From NCBI GenBank assembly GCA_964550025.1, contig CAZJYI010000004.1, positions 62,001 through 126,000 of the forward strand: 64,000 nt of DNA. The letters are read 5' to 3'. A program made the translations under genes and the position numbers. Source of the stretch: CAZJYI01 sp964550025 (GTDB lineage: Bacteria > Verrucomicrobiota > Kiritimatiellia > UBA8416 > CAYOBW01). The notes beneath the pieces are model-generated. The model was not told the DNA's origin. It saw only the letters and a list, made by a program, of their open reading frames with translations, and did no database searches. The first letter of the stretch is position 1. Every line of letters starts with the position of its first letter. Positions 26,878 through 36,691 of the stretch are shown piece by piece.

Positions 26878-29800
26878 ATGAAGAAGTTGATCATGTTCGC
26901 GGTGCTGGCAACGGCATCACTGGTCGTGGCGGTGGAGAAACCGAACATCGTCCTGATCTTCATCGACGACATGGGCTATGGGGATATCGGGCCGTTTGGC
27001 AACGAGGTCAACAAGACGCCCGAGCTCGATCGCATGGCGAAGGAAGGGATGGTGCTGACGGACTTCTACGTCAGCAATACCGCCTGCACTCCGTCGCGTT
27101 CCGCGCTGATGACCGGCTGCTATGCCGACCGCGTCGGGATGGACGGGCGAGTGGTTTTTCCCGGCGACAAACGCGGGCTGAATCCCAAGGAAATCACGAT
27201 CGCCGACATGCTGAAGGCGGAGGGCTACGCCACCGCTTGCTTCGGCAAGTGGCACCTCGGCGACCAGCCGGAGTTCATGCCGCTCGCGCAGGGCTTTGAC
27301 GAGTATGCCGGCATCCCGTACTCCAACGACATGTGGCCGTTCCTGCGGAGCGTGAAATGCCCGCCGCTGCCGTACGTCAAGGGCAACAAGGTGGTCGCGC
27401 ATATTCCCGACGGCCCGAGCCAGGCCCTGCTCTGTAAGGCGGCGACGGACGAGGCGGTTGATTTCATCAAGCGCCACAAGGAGGAACCGTTCTTCCTCTA
27501 TGTGCCGCACTCCTACGTCCATCATCCGCGCCTGGTCCGCAAGCCGCTGCTCGACAAGGCCGGTGGCAATGTCACCCGGGCGCAGATCGAGGAGGTCGAT
27601 TGGGGCACGGGACAGATTCTGAGGACGATTCGGGAAGAGGGACTGGCTGAGAAGACACTCGTCGTCTTCATGTCAGACAACGGCGGCGCCGGCGGCACGT
27701 CGATGGGGCCGCTACGCGGGGGAAAGGGCGGGCCGAAGTACGAAGGCCACATGCGCACGCCGACCATCGCCTGGTGGCCGGGGAAGATCGCCGCTGGGAC
27801 CGTCAACAGCGAAATTGCCGCCACCATCGACCTGCTGCCCACCTTTGCCAAGCTGGCCGGCGCCAAGGTACCGACGGATCGCGTGATCGACGGCAAGGAC
27901 GTGTCGGATCTGTTGTTGAGGCCCGGCGCCAAGTCGCCACACGACGTTCTTTACTACGAATATGAGGGCGTCCGGCGGGGTCCCTGGAAACTGGTGCGGG
28001 TCAGGAACAAGGCGGAGCTCTACAACCTGGACGATGACATCGGCGAACGGAAGAACATCGCCGGCCAACATCCTGATAGGGTCAAGGAGCTCACCGGGCT
28101 GCTCGGCAAGCACACGAAGTCGGTGCAGTCCGCCAAGCGACCGGCCGCCTTTGTGGAGGACGCGAAACCGTTCATCCCGTTCGGTTCCACCGGTGGTGTC
28201 CCCACGCTGGTCGACTATTTCGGTCTGCCGCCCTTCGAAGTGGGTGGGAGTGAGCTCAAGAAGCCCGTGCAGAAGCCGAAGCAGAATGCCAGGCCAACGG
28301 CTGCGACGGTCTTCAAGGCGGATCCCAGTGATATCGTGATTGCCGACTTTGAGGGCAAGGACTACGGCGATTGGAAAGTGACGGGAGAGGCGTTCGGCAA
28401 GCGTCCGGCGATCGCCAACGTGACACTCCGCAACAAGGTGACCGGATACCTGGGGAAGGGGCTGGTCAATAGCTTCATCAAGGGGGACAAGACTACCGGC
28501 ACGATGACCTCGCCGGAGTTCACTATCGAGAGGAAGCGCATCAACTTCCTGATTGGTGCGGGGAGCCACAAGGGCAAGACCTGCATGAACCTGTTAGTGT
28601 CCGGGAAACCCGTGCGCACGGCCACCGGATGCGCCAGTAAGGATGCGCGGAAGCGCGAGATCATGTTGTGGCACTCGTGGGACGTTGCGGAGTTTGTGGG
28701 GAAGAAGGCCGTCCTGCAGATCGTCGACAGTCACACGGGCGGTTGGGGCCACATCAACATCGACCACATCTCCCAGTCGGACCGGGTCGTGAAAGGAGCG
28801 GTCATGCAGAAGCAGGAACCCGCCAAGAGGAAGCCTGCGGCGGCTACACTGCTGCGGGGAGCCGACAGAGTGATAGGTGAACGGGAGGTCGAGATCAGGG
28901 GCAAGTACCTCCTGGTCCCGGTGAGCAAGACAATCACGACCTGCGCATTCCGAGGCCATGACAAGGCGATGCAGGAGCAGCTCGACGTGTCCGTCGACGG
29001 CGTGCTGGTACACTCCCCGAGCGTTGATCTTGCCCACAGCGAAGACGACATTTCCTTCTGGGGACAACTCGACATGTCCGAGTACGTCGGCAAGAAAGCC
29101 AGGCTCCGCATGCGGGTGTTGAACTCGAAAGCGAAAAGCGCGATACCGGTCGACACCAAGGCCCTTGCAATGATCGATAGCGGCAACCAGCCGCGCGGCA
29201 AAGACCCGCTCTACAAGGAAAGCCTGCGGCCGCAGCTGCGTTTCTCCCAGATGCGCGGCTGGAACAACGACAGCAACGGCATGCTGTACTACGACGGCGA
29301 GTACCACCTCTTCTGGCAGGCCAATCCGGTCGGGCTGGGTCATGCGAACATGTACTGGGGCCATGCCGTCAGCACCGACCTTCTGCACTGGAAAGAGCTG
29401 CCTGAGGCATTGCGCCCGTTCGCACAGGATGCAGAGAAGATCCACCCCGCGATTGCCATTGGACACTGCCACTCCGGCGGCGGAGCCGTTGACTTCAACA
29501 ACACCGGCGGCTGGCAGACCGGAGACGACAAAGTCCTGCTCTTGACCTTCACGGACACGGGCAAGAAGTCGGGACGGGCGCGAGACCTGCCGGGATTCAC
29601 GGAATCCATTGCCTACTCCGCCGACAAGGGGCGCACCTGGAAGATCTGGGAAGGGAATCCGATCATTCGCCACGTCGGGCGCGACCCCAAGCTCTTCTGG
29701 TATGAGAAGGGCAAGCATTGGTCGATTGCCGTCTACGACGAGGACCAGAGCGGCCGCGGTATCGCGTTCTACAGAAGCGCGGATCTGAAGAAATGGGAAC

Positions 29801-30591
29801 GCACGGGGAAGCTGGGTGGCTTCTTCGAATGTCCGGAGATTTTCCAGGCGCCGGTCATCGGCGCGGACGGCACGAAGAAATGGGCGATGTTCGGTGGTGA
29901 TGGGCAGTACGTTGTCGGGGACTTCAACGGCAAGGCCATCGTGCCAGAGCACGAGGGCAAGCGCCGCTTCATCTATGGCAGTGTCTATGCGGGGCAGTGT
30001 TTCTCGGACGCGCCGGATGGTCGGGTGATCTACATTGGGTGGGCGCGCGGGTTGAGCTTGCCGGGCATGCCGTTCAACCAGGGCTTCACGTTGCCGATTG
30101 AGTTCACCCTGCACGAGACGCCGGACGGTGTGCGCATGCGTGGGTATCCGGTCAAGGAATTCGACTCCCTGCGTTCGAAGGAGCTGTTTGCCGTGAACGA
30201 CAAGGAGCTTGCCGTGGGCGAGACGATCACGTTCGAAGCCGACCAAGACCTTGCCGATATCGAGTTGACCGTCAAGCCCGCGCCCGGAGCCGAGAAGCTT
30301 GTCCTGGCGTTTGGCGATGTGAAGGTGGGCTACGACTTCAAAACCGGCAAGACCCTTGGACTTCGGATGAGAAAGGGGAGGGGACAGGAATCCGCACCCT
30401 TACAGCTCAAGGACAGCAAACTGAAGATCCGCCTGGTTGTCGATCGCCCCATGTGCGAGGTGTTCCTCAACAAGGGCGAGATCTATGCCCTGATCCCGAA
30501 GATCGGCGGCAAGATCGGCAAGCTCACCCTCGAAACCGAGGGAACGGTGGAAGACTTCAGAGTTTACGGGATGAAGTCGATTTGGGAGTGA
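26878..30591 (+). CDS. Secreted sulfatase-GH32 fusion enzyme
   Basis: 1237 aa. ATG at 26878 with AAGGAGAGAG upstream and signal peptide (LIMFAVLATASLVVAVE); the longer upstream frame only reads through the inverted repeat. Residues 20 to about 480 are a complete S1 sulfatase: NIVLIFIDDMGYGDIG (metal Asp pair), ACTPSRSALMTG (Cys70, formylglycine site), GKWHLGD, FMSDNGG, DLLPTFAKLAG, YNLDDDIGERKNIA. After a linker (PVQKPKQNARPTA) residues from about 485 repeat the sandwich of the previous gene (DFEGKDYGDWKVTGEAFG), followed by GH32: RGWNNDSNGMLYYDG (nucleophile Asp798; Ser replaces the usual Pro), GRDPKLFWY (Asp936), GFFECPEIF (Glu984). Both halves keep their catalytic residues. It would desulfate and cut the same fructose-containing glycan (inference). 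Very likely created by duplication of the upstream GH32 gene and fusion to a sulfatase. Confidence 0.92.
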   Translation: MKKLIMFAVLATASLVVAVEKPNIVLIFIDDMGYGDIGPFGNEVNKTPELDRMAKEGMVLTDFYVSNTACTPSRSALMTGCYADRVGMDGRVVFPGDKRGLNPKEITIADMLKAEGYATACFGKWHLGDQPEFMPLAQGFDEYAGIPYSNDMWPFLRSVKCPPLPYVKGNKVVAHIPDGPSQALLCKAATDEAVDFIKRHKEEPFFLYVPHSYVHHPRLVRKPLLDKAGGNVTRAQIEEVDWGTGQILRTIREEGLAEKTLVVFMSDNGGAGGTSMGPLRGGKGGPKYEGHMRTPTIAWWPGKIAAGTVNSEIAATIDLLPTFAKLAGAKVPTDRVIDGKDVSDLLLRPGAKSPHDVLYYEYEGVRRGPWKLVRVRNKAELYNLDDDIGERKNIAGQHPDRVKELTGLLGKHTKSVQSAKRPAAFVEDAKPFIPFGSTGGVPTLVDYFGLPPFEVGGSELKKPVQKPKQNARPTAATVFKADPSDIVIADFEGKDYGDWKVTGEAFGKRPAIANVTLRNKVTGYLGKGLVNSFIKGDKTTGTMTSPEFTIERKRINFLIGAGSHKGKTCMNLLVSGKPVRTATGCASKDARKREIMLWHSWDVAEFVGKKAVLQIVDSHTGGWGHINIDHISQSDRVVKGAVMQKQEPAKRKPAAATLLRGADRVIGEREVEIRGKYLLVPVSKTITTCAFRGHDKAMQEQLDVSVDGVLVHSPSVDLAHSEDDISFWGQLDMSEYVGKKARLRMRVLNSKAKSAIPVDTKALAMIDSGNQPRGKDPLYKESLRPQLRFSQMRGWNNDSNGMLYYDGEYHLFWQANPVGLGHANMYWGHAVSTDLLHWKELPEALRPFAQDAEKIHPAIAIGHCHSGGGAVDFNNTGGWQTGDDKVLLLTFTDTGKKSGRARDLPGFTESIAYSADKGRTWKIWEGNPIIRHVGRDPKLFWYEKGKHWSIAVYDEDQSGRGIAFYRSADLKKWERTGKLGGFFECPEIFQAPVIGADGTKKWAMFGGDGQYVVGDFNGKAIVPEHEGKRRFIYGSVYAGQCFSDAPDGRVIYIGWARGLSLPGMPFNQGFTLPIEFTLHETPDGVRMRGYPVKEFDSLRSKELFAVNDKELAVGETITFEADQDLADIELTVKPAPGAEKLVLAFGDVKVGYDFKTGKTLGLRMRKGRGQESAPLQLKDSKLKIRLVVDRPMCEVFLNKGEIYALIPKIGGKIGKLTLETEGTVEDFRVYGMKSIWE

Positions 30592-30655
30592 ATCAAGGAG
30601 CGAGCATAAAGAAGGTGACTACGAGTCCCTCTTCGTCTGTCCCGGCGGGTCCGAC

Positions 30656-30931
30656 GTGTGTTACGAATCGTCTGCGGTCGCGGACAAGCCGAACATCGTC
30701 TTCATCCTGGTCGACGACACGGGGTGGAACGCTTTGGATGTCCGGGCGGATCCGTCGACCCCCGGCTCGGGGAGCACGTATTACCAGACCCCGAGGACGT
30801 CCAAGCTCGCGTTGTCGGGCATTCGGTTCTCCATGGCCTATGCTCCGTCTCCCACTTGCGGCCCGTCGCGAACCAGCATCCAGTACGGGCAGACGCCATG
30901 CACGGTAGGCAAGTTCGCTGAAGAGGTGCCG
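30656..30931 (+). pseudogene. Sulfatase remnant (N-terminal fragment)
   Basis: Just after the fusion gene a fragment reads KPNIVFILVDDTGWNALDVR, then YYQTPRTSKLALSGIRFSMA and TCGPSRTSIQYGQTPCTVGK, i.e. the metal-binding start and CxPSR site of an S1 sulfatase. Its own N-terminus is degraded (ATAAAGAAGG at 30607 resembles a former ATGAAGAAGG start in another frame) and sense is lost after about 30931. The remaining 400 residues of a sulfatase are absent. The DNA from 30931 to 31249 shows no recognisable gene. Confidence 0.8.
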
Positions 30932-31249
30932 AGGAGCTTGCCGCCGGCAAAGGACACCATGATCAGCCGGAAGCCCGGGCTGATACCATGGCGGGCGACA
31001 ATGGGCGACGAGGGGGATAATCTCGGAATCGTCCACCGTCAGTGCCGTTGTCGTTTGTTGATGAACGCCTGGCGCGCTTGAGTCGCGGTCAGCTGCTGTG
31101 TCGCAGCGCACTGCGAGAAACGCACACCCGTGGCTGGCGAGGAGCCTGTCTCGGATTTTCGTCGACACCCCACGTCAGACCTTGAGACAGTGCCGTTCCG
31201 GTTTGGTGTGAGAGGATGGCGCGTGCCGCCGCAACAGAGAGCAACGTCT

Positions 31250-34200
31250 ATGCTGAACTCAATTCGGCCCCTCCCGGTATTCCTGCTACTCGTTTTCCCA
31301 TTCAGACCGTGCGCCACGGCTGGACCGCCGGAGGACGCGAAGGCGATTATCTCCGCTACCGGGCTGACGGGTGGTCTCATTGTGCATGTTGGCGCCGAAG
31401 ATGGCGTATTCACGGCGGCGCTGCGTCAGAGCGACGCCATCGTTGTCCACGGCCTGGTTGACAGTGCGGGTGCCCTCACCGGAGCGAGAGAGTACGTGTC
31501 ATCCAGAGGTCTGGCCGGTCCCGTGTCGTTTGCAAGACTCGCCGGCAAGGCGCTGCCGTACGTGGACAACTCGGTCAACCTGTTGATAGCGGCGGGCGGC
31601 CCGTCTTCGCCTGACGGCTCCGCCGTGGCAAGCGAATGGCACGTGGCAAGAGAAGAGATCGAGAGAGTCCTTGTGCCGCGTGGCGTCGCGCTCTCCCTCG
31701 GCACGCGGCACGCGACACGTGGCATGTTGCGCAAACCCGCTTCCACGGAGACCGATACGTGGACCCACTTCCTCCACGGCCCGGACGGACACGTGATGTC
31801 CAGGGACCAGGTTGTCGCTCCGCCCTACCACATCCAGTGGATCGGCGATCCGATGCATGCGCGGAGCCACGTGCACCTGACCTCGATGAATGTCATGGTG
31901 ACGAACGGGAGGCAGCTCTTCTACATCATTGATGAGAGCCCAACCAAACTGCCGGACCTCTTGCCCGGTCGCTGGGCGCTGGTGGCGCGAGATGCGTTCA
32001 ACGGTGTGGTACTCTGGAGCAAGCCGTTGCCCGTCTGGCAGCCCTACTTCGTGAAGGACAGGAACAGCTACCCGGCGGACCTCCATCGACGCCTGGTGGG
32101 GGTCGGGGACACCGTGTTCGTCACGCTTTCCATCCATGGTCCGGTGTCCGCCCTGGACGCGGCTACCGGCAAGCTGCGGCGGACATATGCGGGCACGGAA
32201 AAGACCGAGGACATCATCTGCGAAGACGGCATCTTGTACCTGTCCATCAACATGGGGGACATCGAGCGGATCGACCGGCTCTCCATGGCCTATCGACACA
32301 CCGAACCGCGCAAGAAGCGCCTGGTCGCCATCGAGGCAGCTACCGGGAAGAAGCTCTGGGAAGAGGCAGGTGACGACACGGACGAGTTGATGCCGATGAC
32401 GCTTGCCGTCAGAGGCGGGCAGCTCTACTTCCAGAACGCGAAGAACATCGTGTGCCTCGACAAGGCAACCGGCAAGGTTCGTTGGCGAGCCGCAAGACCT
32501 TCGGAGTACTTCCGCCCCGGGTGGTCTTCGCCCACGCTCACGGCGCTTGATGACATGGTCCTCTCGGCCGACCGGCAGAAGGGCGAGGGCCACAGGGTGG
32601 GGAAGGACCAGTACGCGGCGGGCGGCTTCAGCACGGGGGATCTGATCGCCTTCGATGCGAAGACAGGGAAGAGACTGTGGTCCATGAGATGCGCTGAGGG
32701 GTGCCGCGCCCCGACGGACGTATTCGCCGTTGGTGACCGACTGTGGGTTGGCGAGTCGCTGGAGAGGAAAGTCGACTTCAACAACGTGTTCGATCTGCGA
32801 ACCGGTAAGCTCGTCAAGTCCTATCCGCAAGCTGAGGATTGGCCGACCTGGCACCATCACCGCTGCTACCGGAACAAGGCGACCCCGAACTACATTCTCG
32901 CCGGGCGGACGGGTGTCGAGTTCATCTCGTTGAAGACCGGCGAGCTTCTGACTCACAACTGGATCCGCGGCGGCTGCAAGTACGGGGTGATGCCGGCGAA
33001 CGGCATGCTCTACCTGCCTCCGGAGCAGTGCGGGTGCTACATCCAGAGCAAGCTCACCGGCTTTCACGCGCTGGCGCCGAAGCGCTCAGAGGAGTTTGCG
33101 CGCCCGGACGAACACCCGCTTGTGCAGGGGGCCGCCTTTGGCCGAGTGGACTCGCGACTCGGGACTCGCGACGCGCGTTCCGACTGGCCGACCTATCGAG
33201 CTGACAATGCCAGGAGCGGCAGAGCAACGAGCGTTGTGACGCCGGATCTCAAGACGGCCTGGACAGCCGATATCGGCGGACGGCTGACGCAGGCCGTCGT
33301 GGCCGGCGGACGCCTCTTTGTCTCTGCCGTGGACGACAACACGCTTCATGTACTGAACAGCCGAACGGGCAAGCCGTTGTGGCGTTACGTGGCGGGCAGC
33401 CGGATCGACTCGCCCCCGACAGTTGCACGGGGACTGGCCGTCTTCGGATGCCGGGATGGTTGGGTATATGCGTTGCGGGCTGCCGACGGGGCGTTGGTGT
33501 GGCGCTCTCGCGCGGCGCCGGACGCGCGCATGCACATGGTCAGCGGCAGGCTTGAATCCGTGTGGCCCGTTCACGGCAGCGTGCTGGTCCGTGGTTCGGC
33601 GGTTTGCTACGCCGCGGGCAGGTCGTCCTACGTCGACGGCGGCGTGCGGATGGGGAAGCTCGACCTCCTAACGGGCAGGTCGCTTGCGGCGAAGACATTC
33701 TGCAGTCGTGATCCGTCGACGGGCGCGCCCCGGAACCTTTTCAAGCCGTTCCCCGCTTCGAGCAGGCTCAAGTGGGCCGAAATGCCCGGTGTGTTGCCGG
33801 ACGTGCTGTCCTGTTCCGGCGATACCATCTGGATGCGTGGCGTGAACTTCGATGAGGATCTGGTGATTCGGGATGCGCCGGCTCCCCACCTCTTCTGCGC
33901 CGCGGGTTTCCTCGACGACACATGGTGGGAACTCACGTACTGGGTGTACGGCAAGCATATGTTTGGCGGACGCCGCGGCGTCACGACCGCGGTGAAAACC
34001 TATCCCACAGCCCGCATCATGGTCTGTGATGAGAACGAGGTCTACGGCTACCAGGACGGCTACGAGTCGATCAAAGCACCGTCGTTGATTGGGTGGAACA
34101 AAGATGCCGAGGTCATTAAGAAGAGAACGGGTACAGGGAAGAAGCGGAGGGTAGTAAGCCAGAGGGTCGCCAGTAACTGGCAGGCTGAAGTGTCCGTGTG

Positions 34201-34510
34201 TGCCGAGGGCCTGGTCCTTTCCGGCGACACGCTGTTCATGGCCGGTTCGGCGAGGATTGACCGTGGGAAGGTCCTCGAACTGCTCCAGAAGCAGACCGTG
34301 GACCGTTACGACGCCGACCCGCTCTTCAGGGATGCCGAGGACACGATCACCGGCAAGAAGGGCGGCGTGCTCTATGCGGCAAAGAAGAGTGACGGTGCCA
34401 AACTGATGCAGGTCGGGCTGCCGTCCATTCCGGTTTTCGACGGTCTCATTGCGGCCGACGAGCGGCTGTATGTCAGCATGCGGAATGGGGTTGTGATGTG
34501 TCTGAGGTGA
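31250..34510 (+). CDS. Secreted methyltransferase-like / PQQ-type beta-propeller fusion, paralog C
   Basis: 1086 aa. ATG at 31250 (AGAGAG about 9 nt upstream) followed by a signal peptide (LPVFLLLVFPFRPCATA). Methyltransferase-like part: LIVHVGAEDGVFTAAL (motif I), IVVHGLVDSAGALTGAR, LPYVDNSVNLLIA, IERVLVPRGVAL. Propeller blades (VSALDAATGKLRRTYAG, LVAIEAATGKKLWEEAG, LIAFDAKTGKRLWSMR) and a second propeller from SDWPTYRADNARSG. Shared motif: Cys539, 576, 594, 596. It carries repeat-derived insertions at three points: a TGGCAAG-type stretch near 31627-31655, five 7-bp units at 31700-31734, and five at 33149-33183. The stop codon lies inside yet another 7-bp array. It precedes a sulfatase by 110 bp on the same strand. 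Confidence 0.8.
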   Translation: MLNSIRPLPVFLLLVFPFRPCATAGPPEDAKAIISATGLTGGLIVHVGAEDGVFTAALRQSDAIVVHGLVDSAGALTGAREYVSSRGLAGPVSFARLAGKALPYVDNSVNLLIAAGGPSSPDGSAVASEWHVAREEIERVLVPRGVALSLGTRHATRGMLRKPASTETDTWTHFLHGPDGHVMSRDQVVAPPYHIQWIGDPMHARSHVHLTSMNVMVTNGRQLFYIIDESPTKLPDLLPGRWALVARDAFNGVVLWSKPLPVWQPYFVKDRNSYPADLHRRLVGVGDTVFVTLSIHGPVSALDAATGKLRRTYAGTEKTEDIICEDGILYLSINMGDIERIDRLSMAYRHTEPRKKRLVAIEAATGKKLWEEAGDDTDELMPMTLAVRGGQLYFQNAKNIVCLDKATGKVRWRAARPSEYFRPGWSSPTLTALDDMVLSADRQKGEGHRVGKDQYAAGGFSTGDLIAFDAKTGKRLWSMRCAEGCRAPTDVFAVGDRLWVGESLERKVDFNNVFDLRTGKLVKSYPQAEDWPTWHHHRCYRNKATPNYILAGRTGVEFISLKTGELLTHNWIRGGCKYGVMPANGMLYLPPEQCGCYIQSKLTGFHALAPKRSEEFARPDEHPLVQGAAFGRVDSRLGTRDARSDWPTYRADNARSGRATSVVTPDLKTAWTADIGGRLTQAVVAGGRLFVSAVDDNTLHVLNSRTGKPLWRYVAGSRIDSPPTVARGLAVFGCRDGWVYALRAADGALVWRSRAAPDARMHMVSGRLESVWPVHGSVLVRGSAVCYAAGRSSYVDGGVRMGKLDLLTGRSLAAKTFCSRDPSTGAPRNLFKPFPASSRLKWAEMPGVLPDVLSCSGDTIWMRGVNFDEDLVIRDAPAPHLFCAAGFLDDTWWELTYWVYGKHMFGGRRGVTTAVKTYPTARIMVCDENEVYGYQDGYESIKAPSLIGWNKDAEVIKKRTGTGKKRRVVSQRVASNWQAEVSVCAEGLVLSGDTLFMAGSARIDRGKVLELLQKQTVDRYDADPLFRDAEDTITGKKGGVLYAAKKSDGAKLMQVGLPSIPVFDGLIAADERLYVSMRNGVVMCLR
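31700..31734 (+). repeat. 7-bp tandem repeats inside paralog C (first site)
   Basis: Units GGCACGC, GGCACGC, GACACGT, GGCATGT, then a degenerate TGCGCAA. They encode the GTRHATRGMLRK segment directly after 'RVLVPRGVALSL'. Paralog D carries a different heptamer array at the same point; A and B have a short 'IIGGxKTVKP'. Confidence 0.75.
33149..33183 (+). repeat. 7-bp tandem repeats inside paralog C (second site)
   Basis: Units GACTCGC, GACTCGG, GACTCGC, GACGCGC, GTTCCGA. They encode DSRLGTRDARSD immediately before WPTYR, the start of the second propeller, the same place where paralog D has CAATCCG repeats and paralog B an Ala/Lys insertion. Confidence 0.8.
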
Positions 34511-34573
34511 GATGTGGGGTGTGGGGTATGGGATGTGGGATGTGAGATCTGAGATCTGAGATCTGGAATGCGG
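34504..34573 (+). repeat. Heptanucleotide array overlapping the stop codon of paralog C
   Basis: Ten 7-bp units: GAGGTGA, GATGTGG, GGTGTGG, GGTATGG, GATGTGG, GATGTGA, GATCTGA, GATCTGA, GATCTGG, AATGCGG. The first contains the TGA stop. Same unit family as the array at 24376-24424. Confidence 0.85.
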
Positions 34574-34620
34574 GACTGACACAGCATCCCTTGACCGCAT
34601 GGAAGCAGGAGAACGACAAG

Positions 34621-36678
34621 ATGAACGGAAGAGATTCTCTCACGTACTTGGTGATTGCGGGCGTGGTTCTCGGCCCATTCTTGGCCCTGCCGCTACGGGC
34701 CGCGGAACGGTCGCGACCGAATGTCGTGCTGATTGTCTGCGACGATCTCAACGACTACGTGACCGGCCTGGGTGGACATCCGCAGGCGCGAACGCCCCAC
34801 CTCGAGCGCCTGGCGGCAACGGGGGTCTCCTTCTCGCGCGCCTACTCGAACAATCCCATCTGTGCCCCCTCGCGTTCGAGCTTTCTGACGGGCATCTACC
34901 CGCACACCTCCCGGAACCATCATTTCGACAAATGGTACCGCAACCCGGTCCTCAGGAACTCGCGCACGCTCATGGACCACTTCAAGCAGAACGGCTACAG
35001 GGCAGTGGGGTCGGGCAAACTCATGCATCACCCCCGCACTGAGGAGTGGACCGAGTTCAAGCACAAGGCGGACTACGGTCCATTCTGGCATCGCGCCGGC
35101 AAGCGGCTGGCGCACCCCGGGGTGCCGGAGCCGTACGCGTCCATCGGCGCGGTTGACGGCTCTTACGGGGCGCTGGAGGACGTGCCGCCGGCAGAGGAGA
35201 GGGCCGAGGGAGAGGGGTGGATCTACGGCACGTGGGGAAAGGTCCAGCCCCTGAAGGTCTCGAGCGCGGATGATCGCGACCCGACCCCGGACGAGCGTAA
35301 CGCGGCGTGGGCCGCGGCGACGATCGGCGAGCTCGCGCGATCCGATTCGAGCAAGCCGTTTTTCCTGGGGGTGGGTTTCATTCGTCCCCATACGCCCCTT
35401 GTCGTACCGCGCAGGTACTTCGATATGTTCCCTCTGAAGGACGTCAAACTGCCGGTCCGAAAAGAGGGGGACAACGAGGACACCGGCATGAAGGACGTCG
35501 TCAACGAAAAGGCCAAAGGCCCGGTGTATTTCCGGCTCCTGAAGGAGTCCTATGGCGGCACCCTGGAGGGTCTGCGCACATTCACGCGCGCCTACCTCGC
35601 CTCCGTAGCCGCGGTGGACGACTGCATCGGGCAGGTCATCGACGCGTTGGACAACAGTCGTTTCCGCGACAACACGATCGTGGTTGTCACGAGCGACCAT
35701 GGCTGGAACATGGGCGAGAAGGACTGGCTGTTCAAGATGTCGCTCTGGGAGGAGAGTTGCCGCGTGCCGCTGATCATCCGGGCGCCGGGCGTGGCGCGGG
35801 CCGGGAAGATGGCGGGGCATCCCGTGTCGCTCGTGGACCTCTACCCGACGCTTGCAGACCTGTGCGGTCTCGAGGGGGACACACGGAAGAACGAGAAGGG
35901 GGCCAAACTCGACGGGCACAGCATGCGCCCGTTCCTGGAAGACCCCGAGAACGGGACGTGGACCGGACCGGATGCCGCCCTCTCCATGGTTTCCTCGGGA
36001 GGCGAGTTCGCCAAGATCTCGGAGCTGCAGCATTACTCCGTGCGGACACGCGACTTCCGCTATACGCTGTATAATAACGGATCCGAGGAACTCTACGACC
36101 ACCGAGAGGACCCTTACGAGTGGGATAACCTGGTCGGCAAGGCGGAACATGAATCGGTTCGCGAGGCGCTCAGGCAGAAGCTGGACGGCATGACCGGGCT
36201 CTCGATCGGCGTGCGACCGCCCCCGGAGCCGACGCCGCTCGAACGGGGCGAAGTCCTGTCGTGCTCGTTCGAGGATTTCGATCTGGAAGATGTCTTTGCC
36301 TGGCCGGAGATGAACAGAGTCACGCTCACGCGCAATCGCAAGCAGGTGATTGACGGGAAGGCCGCCCTGCGTATCCAGAGTTCCGGCAGTCGCTGGAACA
36401 CAGTCAGTTTCAAAAACATCGAGGTGCCCCCGGGGGTGACCTGCAGCGTGCGGTTCGAGTGTCGGGCGTTGGCACAACACGAGAATAGCTTCCCGTACTA
36501 CCTGCTCAGCCGCGGCAAGGCCAAGTCCGTCCTCAAGCGCATACAACTCGCCGAAGGTGAGACCACGACGGTCACGGGAACACTCACCAACGATCAGGAC
36601 GTCACTCTGAACCTGGTCATTGGTTTCACCGAGGGCGGAACGTACGTCATCGACAACCTGCGGGTGAGCAAAGAGTGA
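34621..36678 (+). CDS. Secreted sulfatase (iduronate-2-sulfatase-like) with C-terminal jelly-roll domain
   Basis: 685 aa. ATG at 34621, AGGAGA 8 nt upstream, signal peptide (VIAGVVLGPFLALPLRAAE). PNVVLIVCDDLNDYVTGLGG gives the metal Asp pair; ICAPSRSSFLTG holds formylglycine Cys81. GSGKLMHH, FIRPHTPLVVP, VTSDHGWNMGEKDWLFKMSLWEESCRVPLIIRAPG and DLYPTLADLCGL are typical of the iduronate-2-sulfatase-like S1 subgroup. From about residue 545 a sandwich domain (LSCSFEDFDLEDVFAWPE, IDNLRVSKE) resembles CBM4/9-type carbohydrate-binding modules. It removes sulfate from a uronic acid- or hexose-containing glycan outside the cytoplasm; substrate unknown. It follows paralog C and precedes a lyase remnant by 13 bp. 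Confidence 0.9.
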   Translation: MNGRDSLTYLVIAGVVLGPFLALPLRAAERSRPNVVLIVCDDLNDYVTGLGGHPQARTPHLERLAATGVSFSRAYSNNPICAPSRSSFLTGIYPHTSRNHHFDKWYRNPVLRNSRTLMDHFKQNGYRAVGSGKLMHHPRTEEWTEFKHKADYGPFWHRAGKRLAHPGVPEPYASIGAVDGSYGALEDVPPAEERAEGEGWIYGTWGKVQPLKVSSADDRDPTPDERNAAWAAATIGELARSDSSKPFFLGVGFIRPHTPLVVPRRYFDMFPLKDVKLPVRKEGDNEDTGMKDVVNEKAKGPVYFRLLKESYGGTLEGLRTFTRAYLASVAAVDDCIGQVIDALDNSRFRDNTIVVVTSDHGWNMGEKDWLFKMSLWEESCRVPLIIRAPGVARAGKMAGHPVSLVDLYPTLADLCGLEGDTRKNEKGAKLDGHSMRPFLEDPENGTWTGPDAALSMVSSGGEFAKISELQHYSVRTRDFRYTLYNNGSEELYDHREDPYEWDNLVGKAEHESVREALRQKLDGMTGLSIGVRPPPEPTPLERGEVLSCSFEDFDLEDVFAWPEMNRVTLTRNRKQVIDGKAALRIQSSGSRWNTVSFKNIEVPPGVTCSVRFECRALAQHENSFPYYLLSRGKAKSVLKRIQLAEGETTTVTGTLTNDQDVTLNLVIGFTEGGTYVIDNLRVSKE

Positions 36679-36691
36679 GGAGAGAAGACGG

